A stretch of DNA of 64,000 nucleotides from Spirosoma arboris. GTDB lineage: Bacteria; Bacteroidota; Bacteroidia; Cytophagales; Spirosomataceae. A program made the position numbers and the translations under genes. Below are positions 33,420 to 42,906 of the stretch, in pieces. The DNA lies in contig NZ_WPIN01000006.1 of the NCBI RefSeq assembly GCF_009754945.1, positions 414,526-478,525 of the forward strand. Direction: 5' to 3'. Each line of letters begins with the position of its first letter. Position 1 is the first letter of the stretch. Under the pieces are notes generated by a model that saw nothing but the letters and a program-made list of their open reading frames with translations, made no database searches and was not told the origin of the DNA.

Positions 33420-35216
33420 ATGAAGATCGTACGCCTTTTTCTGCTGGCTTCAGCTACATTCTTTTTCCAGTTTTCTATTGCCAAGCCCACCACTCCTTTA
33501 GTCTATGAAGTGAATCTCAACGACCGGGCCGACGACGAATTTAAAGTAACGCTGCACGTTAATGGATTGACCGCCGAAAATGCTGTTTATCAGTTTGCGG
33601 CTACAGCTCCCGGCACCTATCAGATTATGGATATTGGCCGGTACGTTCGATCATTTAAAGCGTTTGATGCCAAAGGCAAAGAGGTGAAAACAACACAAGT
33701 TTCTACTAACCAGTGGAAATTTGATCAACCCGGAAAAGTTCGGACGGTGCAGTACAGCATTGCTGAAACCTGGGACACGCCCGTGAACGAACACAAACCG
33801 TACAACATGTGCGGTACGTCCATCGAAAACGATCACGTACTGATCAATGGTCAAGGTGTGTTTGGTTTCCCGACTGGTATGCAAGCGGCCCCTATCGAGC
33901 TGAAGCTGAATTACCCCGCCAATTGGACAGTTGGAACGGCATTGGAGAAAAACGAGAAAGGTTACTTCACTGCTGCAACCTATGACCGGATTGTGGACTC
34001 GCCCATCTTGCTGGGTCGCCTGACTAAAGCCACGACGAACGTTGCTGGGGCGCAGATCGATGTGTATGCCTACTCGAAAAGCGACAAAATTAAATCCGAC
34101 CAACTGCTGACGAATATGCAGTCGATGCTGACTGCTGCTGGTCAATTTTTGAAGCAATTGCCTGTTAAGCGCTATACGTTCCTGTACCATTTCGAAGATC
34201 AGAGCTGGGGTGCCTGGGAACACTCATATAGTTCAGAGTATGTCATAAAAGAAGAGGAGTTTTCGAAGAAATTGGCTGATGACATGACGTCGATTGCTGC
34301 GCATGAGTTTTTTCATGTGGTAACGCCACTCAACATCCACAGTGAAATTATTGAGCAATTCAACTTCGAAACGCCTACACCATCAGAACACCTGTGGCTT
34401 TACGAAGGCGTAACCGAATGGGCCAGTGACGCCATGCAGCTACGTGGTCAGATTATGGATCTGCCGACCTATTTTGGCGAACTGAGTCAGAAAATTGCTT
34501 ACGACAAAAGTGTTGACACAACGTATAGTTTAAGCAAGCTTGGTCTGACCTGCTATACCGATGAAGGACAGCGGCAATACGGAAATATTTATGCTCGCGG
34601 AGCATTAGTAGGAGGTTTGCTCGACATTCGCCTGTTAGAACTCTCTGGTGGTAAACGAGGCTTACGTGAGGTCATTAATGAGCTGGCCGCTAATTATGGC
34701 CCCAATAAATCATTCCCAGAGAAAGAGTTCTTCGCCATTTTTACCGCTAAGACCTACCCAGAAATTGGAGATTTTTTCAATCGGTATATCAAAGCCGCTG
34801 AACCACTGCCCTTTAGTGACTACTATGGCAAGCTGGGTATTACCTATACGCCAGCCATTGTTACGGGCGAGAAGGTCGCATCATTGGGTATGAGGCCCGC
34901 TTTTACAGGGGCAAAATTTACCCTGACCCGCCTGGCTGAACCTCTGTTGAAAGCCGGATTACAGGAGAACGATGAATGGACTGCGTTCAATGGCCAGCCA
35001 GTAAATCTGGAAAATATTGGTAAAATTCAGGCCGACTTAAAGCAGCTGAAACCGGGAGATATGTACGAGGTAACGGTTCGGCGGAATGGTCAGGATATTA
35101 CGGTGAAACCTGCTATGTTGGAGAAAGAAAACCTTAAACAATACGTTTTTCAGCTCGATCCACAGGCAACACCGCAGCAAGTGCAACTTCGCGAAATCTG
35201 GATGAAAAATCTCTAG
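33420..35216 (+). CDS. Secreted M61-family metallopeptidase with C-terminal PDZ domain
   Basis: A 598-residue protein from the ATG at 33420 (KIVRLFLLASATFFFQF signal peptide). The N-terminal half is the M61 beta domain. The zinc site HEFFH is at about 295-299, and the third ligand Glu lies in HLWLYEGVTEWASD. A PDZ domain covers about 480-580 (LAEPLLKAGLQENDEWTAFN, VTVRRNGQDI). M61 enzymes are glycyl aminopeptidases or related proteases of the envelope. The longer frame from 33387 (TTG) would weaken the signal. The 230-bp gap before it shows nothing notable. Confidence 0.9.
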   Translation: MKIVRLFLLASATFFFQFSIAKPTTPLVYEVNLNDRADDEFKVTLHVNGLTAENAVYQFAATAPGTYQIMDIGRYVRSFKAFDAKGKEVKTTQVSTNQWKFDQPGKVRTVQYSIAETWDTPVNEHKPYNMCGTSIENDHVLINGQGVFGFPTGMQAAPIELKLNYPANWTVGTALEKNEKGYFTAATYDRIVDSPILLGRLTKATTNVAGAQIDVYAYSKSDKIKSDQLLTNMQSMLTAAGQFLKQLPVKRYTFLYHFEDQSWGAWEHSYSSEYVIKEEEFSKKLADDMTSIAAHEFFHVVTPLNIHSEIIEQFNFETPTPSEHLWLYEGVTEWASDAMQLRGQIMDLPTYFGELSQKIAYDKSVDTTYSLSKLGLTCYTDEGQRQYGNIYARGALVGGLLDIRLLELSGGKRGLREVINELAANYGPNKSFPEKEFFAIFTAKTYPEIGDFFNRYIKAAEPLPFSDYYGKLGITYTPAIVTGEKVASLGMRPAFTGAKFTLTRLAEPLLKAGLQENDEWTAFNGQPVNLENIGKIQADLKQLKPGDMYEVTVRRNGQDITVKPAMLEKENLKQYVFQLDPQATPQQVQLREIWMKNL

Positions 35217-35242
35217 CCTACCAAGCTTTTACCTACAATACG

Positions 35243-35857
35243 ATGGGCATATTAAGGACGCTATTTGGACCTTATAAGGAAGAAGTCTGGAAGCAACTGG
35301 CTCGAGAAATCAACGCTGATTTCGTGGATGGTGGTTTCTGGAAAGATAGTAAAGTACAGGCAACCGTTAATGAATGGACAATAACACTTGATACTTACAC
35401 TGTATCGACAGGAAAAACCCATACCGTATATACGCGAATACGGGCTCCATATGTAAACATGGATGGTTTTCGATTCAAACTATATCGGAAAGGTCTCTTT
35501 AGTAATCTAGGTAAGAAGTTCGGTATGCAGGATGTTGAAATCGGCTTCCCCGAATTTGACGATCAGTTTATCATTCAGGGAAATGATGAATCCAAACTGC
35601 AACTCCTATTTAAGAATCCCATAATACGACGGCTAATTGAGATACAGCCCGACATTAGCCTCGATATAAAAGATGACGATGGCTGGTTGAGTACTCGATT
35701 TCCGGAAGATGTCGATCAGTTAACGTTCAAGGTGGTAGGCGTAATAAAAGATGTTGAGCGCTTAAAATCGCTTTACGAACTCTTTGCCGAAATTCTTAAT
35801 CAGCTTTGCCTCATCGGATCTGCTTATGAAAATGATCCTCAAGTAGCACTTTCATAA
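35243..35857 (+). CDS. Hypothetical protein with a DUF3137-like look
   Basis: A 204-residue cytoplasmic protein beginning MGILRTLFGPYKEEVWKQLA. It alternates strands and helices, e.g. YTVSTGKTHTVYTRIRAPYV and FRFKLYRKGLFSNLGKKFG. It lacks membrane segments and signal. I do not recognise it with confidence. Located 26 bp after the M61 peptidase gene, so probably the second gene of that transcript, closed by a terminator at 35911-35958. Confidence 0.65.
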   Translation: MGILRTLFGPYKEEVWKQLAREINADFVDGGFWKDSKVQATVNEWTITLDTYTVSTGKTHTVYTRIRAPYVNMDGFRFKLYRKGLFSNLGKKFGMQDVEIGFPEFDDQFIIQGNDESKLQLLFKNPIIRRLIEIQPDISLDIKDDDGWLSTRFPEDVDQLTFKVVGVIKDVERLKSLYELFAEILNQLCLIGSAYENDPQVALS

Positions 35858-35910
35858 ACGTGGTTTATAGGCTAGTTGAGCCTATTCTAACCTGCTGGTA
35901 AACAACACTA

Positions 35911-35958
35911 AATCGCCCCGTTAGTTGGTCGCTGCCAGCTAACAGGGCGATTGTATTT
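35911..35958 (+). terminator. Intrinsic terminator
   Basis: AATCGCCCCGTTAGTTGG (35911-35928) pairs imperfectly with CCAGCTAACAGGGCGATT (35935-35952), then a T-rich run. Confidence 0.8.
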
Positions 35959-36119
35959 TGTGCCTGCTGGACTAAGCGGTTGAAGGCTTTACGTTAGGTG
36001 TACGCCAACCTGCTTCATTAAACCATCTGTTCTCATCATGGTCTTATACTAAACAATGACGAAGTAGAACACGTTAATTGTCATTGGTAAGTATTACTTA
36101 TCACTTAAAAGGAAATACC

Positions 36120-36833
36120 ATGAAAAAGACACATCAGGTTGTTACGCTGATTTTGCTGGCAACCATTTCGCTTGGTCAGTCCGCTGAGGCCCAAGTTATA
36201 AAAGGCTGGGGTACTGGAACAAATGGCGCTGTTATTGGGGCCGGGAGCGGTGCCGCTATAGGCGCTATTATCAATAAACGAAATCGCGTGGTGGGCGGAG
36301 TCGTTGGTGGTGTCGTAGGGGGCGCTGCTGGATATGCAATCGGCAAGAAGTCGAAACGACGCTGGAGTCCACAAGCAACTGGTACGGCTATCGGTACGGG
36401 GGCTGGCGCTGCTGCTGGTGCGATTATCAATAAACGAAACCGTGTTGTCGGTGGTGTAGTTGGTGGCGTTGTTGGAGGGGCTGCCGGGTATGCCATTGGT
36501 AAGCATAAGGACAATAAGAATAAAGCAGAAGCCGCTCGTATTGCCGCTGCAGAACGGGCTGCCGCTCAGAAAGCTGCCGCCGACCGTGCTGCGGCTGATC
36601 AGGCTGCCCATGCAAAAGCGGTTGCCCAACAGACAGCTACTCCAGCGCCAGTCGCTGCGAAGCCGGGTATGCCAGCAGTGGTTGCTGACGCGCAGATGCA
36701 GGCACCTAGCCTGATCGATACCACCCAGCCTACAGTTTCCTATGTACTAAAGCCTGGCTATCTACCGAACGATACGTATGGTGATCCTCTGTCACCGTAC
36801 CCTACATCAGAATATCGCCGGAAAAGCTGGTAA
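36120..36833 (+). CDS. Glycine-zipper envelope protein with internal duplication
   Basis: A 237-residue protein from the ATG at 36120 with signal peptide (KKTHQVVTLILLATISLGQS). It holds two nearly identical glycine-zipper units (GAIINKRNRVVGGVVGGVVG followed by GAAGYAIGK), at about residues 50-80 and 104-133, separated by a basic linker. An Ala-rich coiled region follows (KAEAARIAAAERAAAQKAAA). Related to YMGG-type glycine-zipper domain proteins that insert in membranes. The two repeat units are also conserved at the DNA level, indicating a recent duplication. Role unknown, possibly envelope stress. Confidence 0.8.
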   Translation: MKKTHQVVTLILLATISLGQSAEAQVIKGWGTGTNGAVIGAGSGAAIGAIINKRNRVVGGVVGGVVGGAAGYAIGKKSKRRWSPQATGTAIGTGAGAAAGAIINKRNRVVGGVVGGVVGGAAGYAIGKHKDNKNKAEAARIAAAERAAAQKAAADRAAADQAAHAKAVAQQTATPAPVAAKPGMPAVVADAQMQAPSLIDTTQPTVSYVLKPGYLPNDTYGDPLSPYPTSEYRRKSW

Positions 36834-36846
36834 TAGTTAGTGCTAA

Positions 36847-36890
36847 TGCATTGCTGGCAGGTATGTAATACCTGCCAGCAATGCACCTTT
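36847..36890. terminator. Strong hairpin terminator
   Basis: TGCATTGCTGGCAGGTAT (36847-36864) pairs perfectly with 36868-36885, with CCTTTT beyond. It separates the glycine-zipper gene from the next lipoprotein gene. Confidence 0.85.
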
Positions 36891-36917
36891 TATCATTCAC
36901 TTCTAAAACGTTATGTC

Positions 36918-37373
36918 ATGAACACATCCATCCGCATTTTACTCGCGGCTACCCTTTTCGCGTCCTGTTCGCAATCGACTGATACGGTCAATGTGCAGGA
37001 CCTCAATCGACAGTTTATCAATGCCTGGAACGATAAAGATTCGACCAAGATAATCTCACTCCTGGCCGATGACGCTCATTTCCTGCAGGGCAGTACTCAT
37101 TTTAAAGGCAAAGCAGAAGTAGCCGACAAATGGGTTCGCGAAACGTTACCCACTCTGACCGATCTGAAAACCAACGTAGTAAGCTCGGAATCAGATAGCA
37201 AAATTGCCTATGAGGCTGGCACATTTTCGGTCGATGTGCTGCCATTGAATCCTAAAGATCCACACGCGTTTGGAGAAGGAAACTATATTCTTCTTTGGAA
37301 AAAAGGAGGAGATAATACCTGGAAACTGAGCTATGCTCAACTGGAAGACCTGCCGGTTCAGGTGAAAAATTAA
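36918..37373 (+). CDS. SnoaL-like/DUF4440 lipoprotein
   Basis: A 151-residue protein from the ATG at 36918 with a lipobox (LLAATLFASC, Cys18). The mature part is a single NTF2-like domain: FINAWNDKDSTKIISLLADDAH, FLQGSTHFKGKAEVADKWV, WKLSYAQLEDLP. This fits the SgcJ/EcaC or DUF4440 group, mostly of unknown ligand. The frame upstream of this ATG covers the terminator hairpin and is not coding. Confidence 0.82.
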   Translation: MNTSIRILLAATLFASCSQSTDTVNVQDLNRQFINAWNDKDSTKIISLLADDAHFLQGSTHFKGKAEVADKWVRETLPTLTDLKTNVVSSESDSKIAYEAGTFSVDVLPLNPKDPHAFGEGNYILLWKKGGDNTWKLSYAQLEDLPVQVKN

Positions 37374-37443
37374 CTGGTAGCTGCGTTATGGTTCTGGGTA
37401 AATTTGTGAACGATTTAGTGCGTGAGCACCTTATATCATACGC

Positions 37444-37854
37444 ATGACAACAAACGAAATTTATGATGTGCTGACGGATGCCATCAGCAGCATTATCCCT
37501 AACGAATGGACCATCGTTCGACTGAACGTTCAGATTCTCTCGGAGGGACAGGAAATTGAATTCGATGGTACCTATCTGACACCAGCTGGTGAAGCTGAAC
37601 CTCTATCCACAGATTTTCCTGATGAGATGGTCGAGGCTGTTCAGGAATTGTACCTGCATCGAAAAACGGAAGGACTGCCTGCGGCTAACCGACTACAAAT
37701 CGACCTAACAGCTCAGGGCCAATTCACGACTGAGTTTAGCTGGGATCAGGAAATTCAGGATGAAGATGAGCACTTCTCTAAGGGTGGTACAGTCCGCGAG
37801 TGGATCGCCATCCGCGAAGCTAAATACGGCCCAATAGAACCTATAGAAGAGTAA
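37444..37854 (+). CDS. YezG/DUF600-like immunity-type protein
   Basis: A 136-residue acidic cytoplasmic protein (SIIPNEWTIVRLNVQILSEG; AANRLQIDLTAQGQFTTEFS). The layout and the sequence ANRLQIDLTAQG are like the YezG (DUF600) family, antitoxins that neutralise LXG-type nuclease toxins; this is an inference by motif recall. No toxin gene with an LXG or PT-HINT domain is seen nearby, so it would be an orphan or a different family. The stop is flush against palindrome copy 2. Confidence 0.5.
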   Translation: MTTNEIYDVLTDAISSIIPNEWTIVRLNVQILSEGQEIEFDGTYLTPAGEAEPLSTDFPDEMVEAVQELYLHRKTEGLPAANRLQIDLTAQGQFTTEFSWDQEIQDEDEHFSKGGTVREWIAIREAKYGPIEPIEE

Positions 37855-37939
37855 TTTTTTCTGACAGGATTTACAGGATACAACAGGATTTAAGGAGATG
37901 AATAATCCTGCTTTGTCCTGTAAATCCTGTCAGAAAAAA
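37855..37939. repeat. GACAGGATTTACAGGA palindrome, copy 2
   Basis: Left arm from 37855 (TTTTTTCTGACAGGATTTAC) and right arm ending 37939 pair over about 36 nt with a few mismatches. It starts immediately after the stop at 37854 and ends 2 nt before the stop of the convergent helicase at 37942, with flanking T-runs on both sides, as expected for a bidirectional terminator. Confidence 0.85.
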
Positions 37940-37941
37940 AG

Positions 37942-40900
37942 TTAGCTCAATAAATTCAGCAGATCCTTTCTTGTCAGCGATTTAGCGATTGCTGAATCGG
38001 TTTTGATCAGGTTGCCGGCCAACTCCTGCTTGGATTCCTGAAGGAGTAGAATCTTTTCCTCAATTGTGTTTGGGCAGATTAGCCGAACCGCCACTACGTT
38101 TTTCTTCTGGCCAATGCGGTAACTCCGGTCAATGGCCTGATTCTCGACAGCCGGATTCCACCATGGATCGACCAGATACACATAATCGGCCTGGGTTAGG
38201 TTGAGCCCCGTTCCTCCGGCTTTCAAACTGATTAGGAATACCCGAACAGAGTTGTCCGATTGAAATCGGTTTACAATGGCAGCCCGGTTGGTCGTTTGAC
38301 CGGTGAAGTATTCGAAGCCAATTTTCCGGCTTTCCAGTTCCTTTCGAATCAGGTCGAGCATGGACACGAACTGCGAGAAAACCAGGATTTTGTGATTCGG
38401 TGATTTATTCTCGATCTGCTCCATCAGCATATCGATTTTAGCTGACGAGTCGCCGTAAAATTCATCATCATTGAGCAATATTGGTGAATTACAAATCTGT
38501 CGTAGCTTGGTGAGGCCCTGCAATACGTGCAGGCGATCTCTGGGAATGTCGCCCTCTTGGGTCGTCAGCAGGAAATTGCGAAACTCACGTTCGTAGGCAT
38601 CGTACACACTGCGCTGCTCCGGCCCCATTTCACAATGAAGAATCATCTCCGTTTTGTCGGGAAGTTCAGTAGCTACCTGCGCTTTGGTTCGACGAAGAAT
38701 GAACGGATTGATTTTCGCCTGAAGCTCGCGGGCGCGTTTCCCGTCACCAAACTTGTCGATGGGCGTGGAGTAGTGCGCTCTAAAATGATTATAACTTCCC
38801 AACAGGCCCGGACACGCAAATGACAACTGGCCATACAAATCGAACGTATGGTTTTCGATGGGCGTCCCCGTCAGCACAATCTTGTTACGTGATTGCAATA
38901 ATCGAGCTGCCTGATAGCGTTGCGATTCTGGGTTTTTAATCGCCTGCGATTCGTCCAGAAAGATGTAATTAAACGGGTATTCTTTTAAAAATCGAATATC
39001 GGAAAGCAGTGTACCGTAAGAGGTTAGAATGATGTCGTATTGGTCAAATTCCTTTTTCGTTAGTGCGCGATCAGCGCCGTAAAATGTATGGATCTTGAGC
39101 GTTGGCGCAAACTTCGCTACCTCGGCCTGCCAGTTGAATAGAAGCGAGGTAGGAACGATAATTAGGTTCGTGTTCGGTCGTTTTTTCTCCCGTAGCAACA
39201 GAATAAACGCGATAATTTGAAGCGTTTTACCCAGGCCCATATCATCCGCCAGACACCCGCCAAAACCAAGATCATCCAGAAAATTTAGCCAGTTTAGCCC
39301 TTCCCGCTGATAATCCCGAAGCGACGCCTGTAGCTCCTTCGGTACAGCAACTGGCTTAATGGCTTTAAAGTCAGCAAAGCCTTTCGTAAACAGAGCCAGT
39401 TGATCCCTTACGTCATTCATCAACTGTTCTTCGGTGTACAAATCCCTGACACTCGAAAAGTTAACTTTTGGCGTTCGGATACGTTCATCAACGACTTCAC
39501 CCGCCTGGAAATAGGCTGCAAAGCGGTCGAGCCATTCGACGGGTAATACGCCTTGCGTTCCATCGCCGAGTGTCACAAACCGGCTTTTGTTTTTGATCGC
39601 TCTATGCAGATTTTTTAGCGATACCTGTTGCTTTCCATACGATAAGCCCAGTGATGTTTCGAACCAGTTTAGCCCGCTGCTAACTATGACCGAAACCTTT
39701 CCTTTATTCGGATTGAGTTTGTTGTTTCTGAGCTTGTTGAATCCCCGAACTTGGATATTCTGAGATTGCCAGGCCTCGAATGCATCCAGAAACCAGCCTT
39801 CTTCCAGCACATGTTTTTTATGAAGAAAGAATTGGTTTTGATGAGCCTGGTCCTGAAAATCGGGATGCTGTGCTAGCACTGCTATTGTAAACTGAATTTC
39901 AGCGTCCTCATCGCGCTTTACTGTAAACGGTTTCCCTTTGCTGTCGACCGAATGAATCTGCCTGGTCGATAACACGGGCACTTCGACAGGCCCATATTTC
40001 ATGACGGGCGTCAGGACTACGTAATTTTCGGTGTCTTCCAGGTAAATAATGCGCTCGCGTTCCTGATTGAATCCGCTCTCGGCTAACTGCGTGGGTGTAG
40101 CAGGTTTTAGGTAGGCATAATTAATATGAACCTGATCTTCAAGTTTAGCTAGAATCCCCTGTTGAAAATCCTCGTATTTCGATTCATGAAGGACGATTCT
40201 GCTGCCTCGTTTCGTGAAAAATTGAATAACGCGCAGGTAGTCTGGGTTTTCGATTAAGTGAAGCGTATCGTCGAGCAGAATAAAATAATCGTACTTAAGC
40301 GTCACTTTGTGAAGTTCGTACGTTCCGCCATCAATTGTCAGCGTGCCCGAGATTTCGTAAAAGCTGTCGATTAGCCGAACTGATAAACTGAGTTTCGTAT
40401 TTAGAATCGTTAGCTTAACCGGCACAAGTGAATGCGCAGTGATGTTTTCTGAAACGCTGTTCACATGATAAAAAACGGACAGTCTGGCAGGATTTGAGGC
40501 TATCAGACGTAAGCTTTCCAGATCCGTTTCTTCTTGTTTAATACGGTGATGATTCTGAAATCGGGCAATAGCCGAATAGAATTTTACATCATTCGGCTTA
40601 TCGACTTTAGTCAATACTTCGAAGGGTTGAACAGAGGCTAACGGATTCTTTATTCGACCATCTCGTGCCGTGGCAGCCTCAAAAAGCTCGAGACAAAACG
40701 GGTCGTAGTAGCGGTGTTTCGTAAAGACCAGAATTCGTTTTAAGTTCGAAACCAGTTCGTTGACGGGCGGCTCCCGGCGCGTAGTTTTCGGTAATAAGCT
40801 CGCAGTAAGGTAATCTTTATCTGATTGTGTTAATGGGGTAAGTTCTTTTCGTTTCGGTTTGATACTTATAGCTTTAGCCTCATAAACTACTTCGAAAAAT

Positions 40901-41307
40901 TCATCTAACTGGCTCTCATTTTCTAAGCCATAATCTTTGGCAACCAATCGGATGGCGTCATATCGTAGCGCCTGATCGAAGAAAATACGTAACTCCCGTC
41001 GTCTGAGCAGACTCGACAAAACCTGTACCTGGTGTCCGCATAACTTGTCTTTGGGGTCATCGCACACACAGGACACCAGCAGTGATTGCTGTGTTTGAGT
41101 AACAGTAACTGTTGGGAAGTACGTTAGCCGGGAGGCACTGGTAAACGTTCCCTGATTAATGGTAATGTCCTTAGGCTGACTATCAACATAGCCATCAGAA
41201 AATGAATTAAACCCTGCGCTGTGTTTGACTAGCAGGCTATCTGTCAGAGAAGGAATTGTTATTCCTTCTAACCAGTAGTCGTGATCAGGATCAACATGGT
41301 CTGGCAT
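37942..41307 (-). CDS. SWIM-domain SNF2/SWI2-family helicase-related protein
   Basis: A 1121-residue ATPase. The SWIM zinc motif is Cys80-x-Cys82, Cys90, His92 (CVCDDPKDKLCGH). The SNF2 ATPase starts near residue 660: motif I LADDMGLGKT at about 685-694, II FLDESQAIKN, III LTGTPIENH. The C-terminal helicase half has VFLISLKAGGTGLNLTQAD and VENQAIDRSYRIGQ. Such bacterial SWI2/SNF2 proteins act on DNA or RNA polymerase (RapA/HepA relatives) and the target is not known. The Walker B is DESQ, a normal variant. Confidence 0.92.
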   Translation of the reverse strand: MPDHVDPDHDYWLEGITIPSLTDSLLVKHSAGFNSFSDGYVDSQPKDITINQGTFTSASRLTYFPTVTVTQTQQSLLVSCVCDDPKDKLCGHQVQVLSSLLRRRELRIFFDQALRYDAIRLVAKDYGLENESQLDEFFEVVYEAKAISIKPKRKELTPLTQSDKDYLTASLLPKTTRREPPVNELVSNLKRILVFTKHRYYDPFCLELFEAATARDGRIKNPLASVQPFEVLTKVDKPNDVKFYSAIARFQNHHRIKQEETDLESLRLIASNPARLSVFYHVNSVSENITAHSLVPVKLTILNTKLSLSVRLIDSFYEISGTLTIDGGTYELHKVTLKYDYFILLDDTLHLIENPDYLRVIQFFTKRGSRIVLHESKYEDFQQGILAKLEDQVHINYAYLKPATPTQLAESGFNQERERIIYLEDTENYVVLTPVMKYGPVEVPVLSTRQIHSVDSKGKPFTVKRDEDAEIQFTIAVLAQHPDFQDQAHQNQFFLHKKHVLEEGWFLDAFEAWQSQNIQVRGFNKLRNNKLNPNKGKVSVIVSSGLNWFETSLGLSYGKQQVSLKNLHRAIKNKSRFVTLGDGTQGVLPVEWLDRFAAYFQAGEVVDERIRTPKVNFSSVRDLYTEEQLMNDVRDQLALFTKGFADFKAIKPVAVPKELQASLRDYQREGLNWLNFLDDLGFGGCLADDMGLGKTLQIIAFILLLREKKRPNTNLIIVPTSLLFNWQAEVAKFAPTLKIHTFYGADRALTKKEFDQYDIILTSYGTLLSDIRFLKEYPFNYIFLDESQAIKNPESQRYQAARLLQSRNKIVLTGTPIENHTFDLYGQLSFACPGLLGSYNHFRAHYSTPIDKFGDGKRARELQAKINPFILRRTKAQVATELPDKTEMILHCEMGPEQRSVYDAYEREFRNFLLTTQEGDIPRDRLHVLQGLTKLRQICNSPILLNDDEFYGDSSAKIDMLMEQIENKSPNHKILVFSQFVSMLDLIRKELESRKIGFEYFTGQTTNRAAIVNRFQSDNSVRVFLISLKAGGTGLNLTQADYVYLVDPWWNPAVENQAIDRSYRIGQKKNVVAVRLICPNTIEEKILLLQESKQELAGNLIKTDSAIAKSLTRKDLLNLLS

Positions 41308-41344
41308 TGTAGAATTAAAGCAATTTGATTTTAGCCACTATTCT

Positions 41345-41369
41345 CGTTTGACCCCGATGGGGTCAAACG
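41345..41369 (-). terminator. Hairpin CGTTTGACCCC/GGGGTCAAACG
   Basis: A perfect 11-bp stem with a 3-nt loop in the 100-bp gap between two minus-strand genes; it follows the stop of the MFS gene by 40 nt in transcription order. No clear T-run, so attenuation or an operator is possible. Confidence 0.5.
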
Positions 41370-41408
41370 GGATGGATCTATAAAGTGCGGTTTTATATGA
41401 GTACCTAT

Positions 41409-42644
41409 TTACAACATAACTTCAGCCAGCGGTTCATTAACATCTTCGTGCCTACTCCGATGCTGAATCGTTCGTTGCCCAATCAGGAGAATCAATAATC
41501 CACTAAGCACACAAGTCAGCATAACACCGACCATCGGCAGAGCGGTATTGTTGTGCAACACGCTCACAGCAGCAGAAACACAGGCGCCAAAGCCCATTCG
41601 GAAGCTACCCATCAGGGCTGCGGCACTCCCCGCATGTCGTACAAATGGAGCTAACGAAAGTGCCGACGCATTGGGGCCTGTGATTCCCTGCCCGCATAGA
41701 AACAGAAATAACATGACCATCAGACCATATTGCCCATACCAGCCAGCCCAGGTTCCAAAAACTAGCAATGCGCCAACTACAGCCTGATACCGTAGTGTTG
41801 CAAAAATGATTTGTTCGCTGGTGAATCGTTTCAGGAAAAACCGATTCAGTTGTGTTGGGGCGATCACGGCAACGGACAGAATGGCAAAAATCCAGCCGTA
41901 TTCCTGTTCATTTACCTTGTAGATATTCATGAATACATCGGACGAACCAGCCAGAAATGCAAAGGGAGCCGATGTGGCCAGGCCACCCACTAATGCATAG
42001 ACCAGAAATTGCGGCTGCTTCAGTACCGTAAAAAAGCTGCCTAATACGGCCTTCGGTCGAAGCGATAGAGAGGCATCGGGCTGTTTACCATCGGGTAGTG
42101 CAAAGTAAACACCCACCAGAATGAGGCCGGTTATGACAGCCAGAATCAGAAAAATAGAGTGCCATCCCAACGCAATGGTAGCATAGCCGCCAACAGTTGG
42201 GGCAATCATGGGCGAAACCGCTACCACCAGCGTAAGCAACGAAAATACCTGAGCAATCTGGTTTACCGGAAATAGATCACGTACCAGCGCCTGAGCCGCT
42301 ACCAAACCAACGCAACCGCCTAACGCCTGAAAGAGTCGCATGGCAATCAGCATATCAATCGACGTACTCACCGCACAACCAATTGACGCTAGTAAATAAA
42401 CTGCTAAACCTGCGTAAAGTGGAAGTTTTCGGCCAAACCGATCCAGCAAAGGGCCGTATAAAAGTTGCCCCACCGAAATGCCTACTAAATAGGCGGTTAG
42501 GGATAATTGAACCTGCGAAATAGACGTGTGAAGGTCTTTGGCAATAGCCGGAAATCCCGGCAAATACATGTCGATGGAAAACGGACTGATTGTAGAGAGC
42601 GTACCTAAAATCAGGATAATAATAAAATGCTGTCGGCGAGTCAT
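41409..42644 (-). CDS. Bcr/CflA-family multidrug MFS exporter
   Basis: A 411-residue, 12-helix MFS protein. The N-terminal signature SPFSIDMYLPGFPAIAKDL and GQLLYGPLLDRFGRKLP is that of the drug:H+ antiporter DHA1/Bcr-CflA group, and VAVSPMIAPTVGGY is its motif C-like stretch. Members export bicyclomycin, chloramphenicol or peptides; here the substrate is open. The gene is divergent from rsmA. Confidence 0.9.
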   Translation of the reverse strand: MTRRQHFIIILILGTLSTISPFSIDMYLPGFPAIAKDLHTSISQVQLSLTAYLVGISVGQLLYGPLLDRFGRKLPLYAGLAVYLLASIGCAVSTSIDMLIAMRLFQALGGCVGLVAAQALVRDLFPVNQIAQVFSLLTLVVAVSPMIAPTVGGYATIALGWHSIFLILAVITGLILVGVYFALPDGKQPDASLSLRPKAVLGSFFTVLKQPQFLVYALVGGLATSAPFAFLAGSSDVFMNIYKVNEQEYGWIFAILSVAVIAPTQLNRFFLKRFTSEQIIFATLRYQAVVGALLVFGTWAGWYGQYGLMVMLFLFLCGQGITGPNASALSLAPFVRHAGSAAALMGSFRMGFGACVSAAVSVLHNNTALPMVGVMLTCVLSGLLILLIGQRTIQHRSRHEDVNEPLAEVML

Positions 42645-42862
42645 ATACTCAAAGAGGTGGTACCTTCTATAGAGACGTTCAAGAAGGAATGATTGTTCCG
42701 CGTGGATATGACTCTGTATGTTCTTAGGCTTATATAGAGTTGTAAATATCTGAAAATCAAAGAATTTACTTTGGCGGGTGGCATTGTAGAGGCACTCTTT
42801 AACGCATCACTGATGAAGGTACAATTGTATATAGTTTGAGTATATTTTGCACGAGATGGCTG

Positions 42863-42870
42863 TACCTTTG
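42863..42870 (+). promoter_or_regulatory. -7 box TACCTTTG of rsmA
   Basis: TACCTTTG matches TAnnTTTG exactly and lies 36 nt before the ATG at 42907. An in-frame start at 42856 would place this box inside the coding region, so the box supports the later start. Confidence 0.55.
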
Positions 42871-42906
42871 CGCCGGAACGCCGAACCGTCCGAAAACAAG
42901 CCACAG

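Noticed and set aside
36105..36629. Minus-strand ORFs opposite the glycine-zipper gene
   Set aside because: Low-complexity complement of Gly/Ala codons; the plus strand has the signal peptide and domain.
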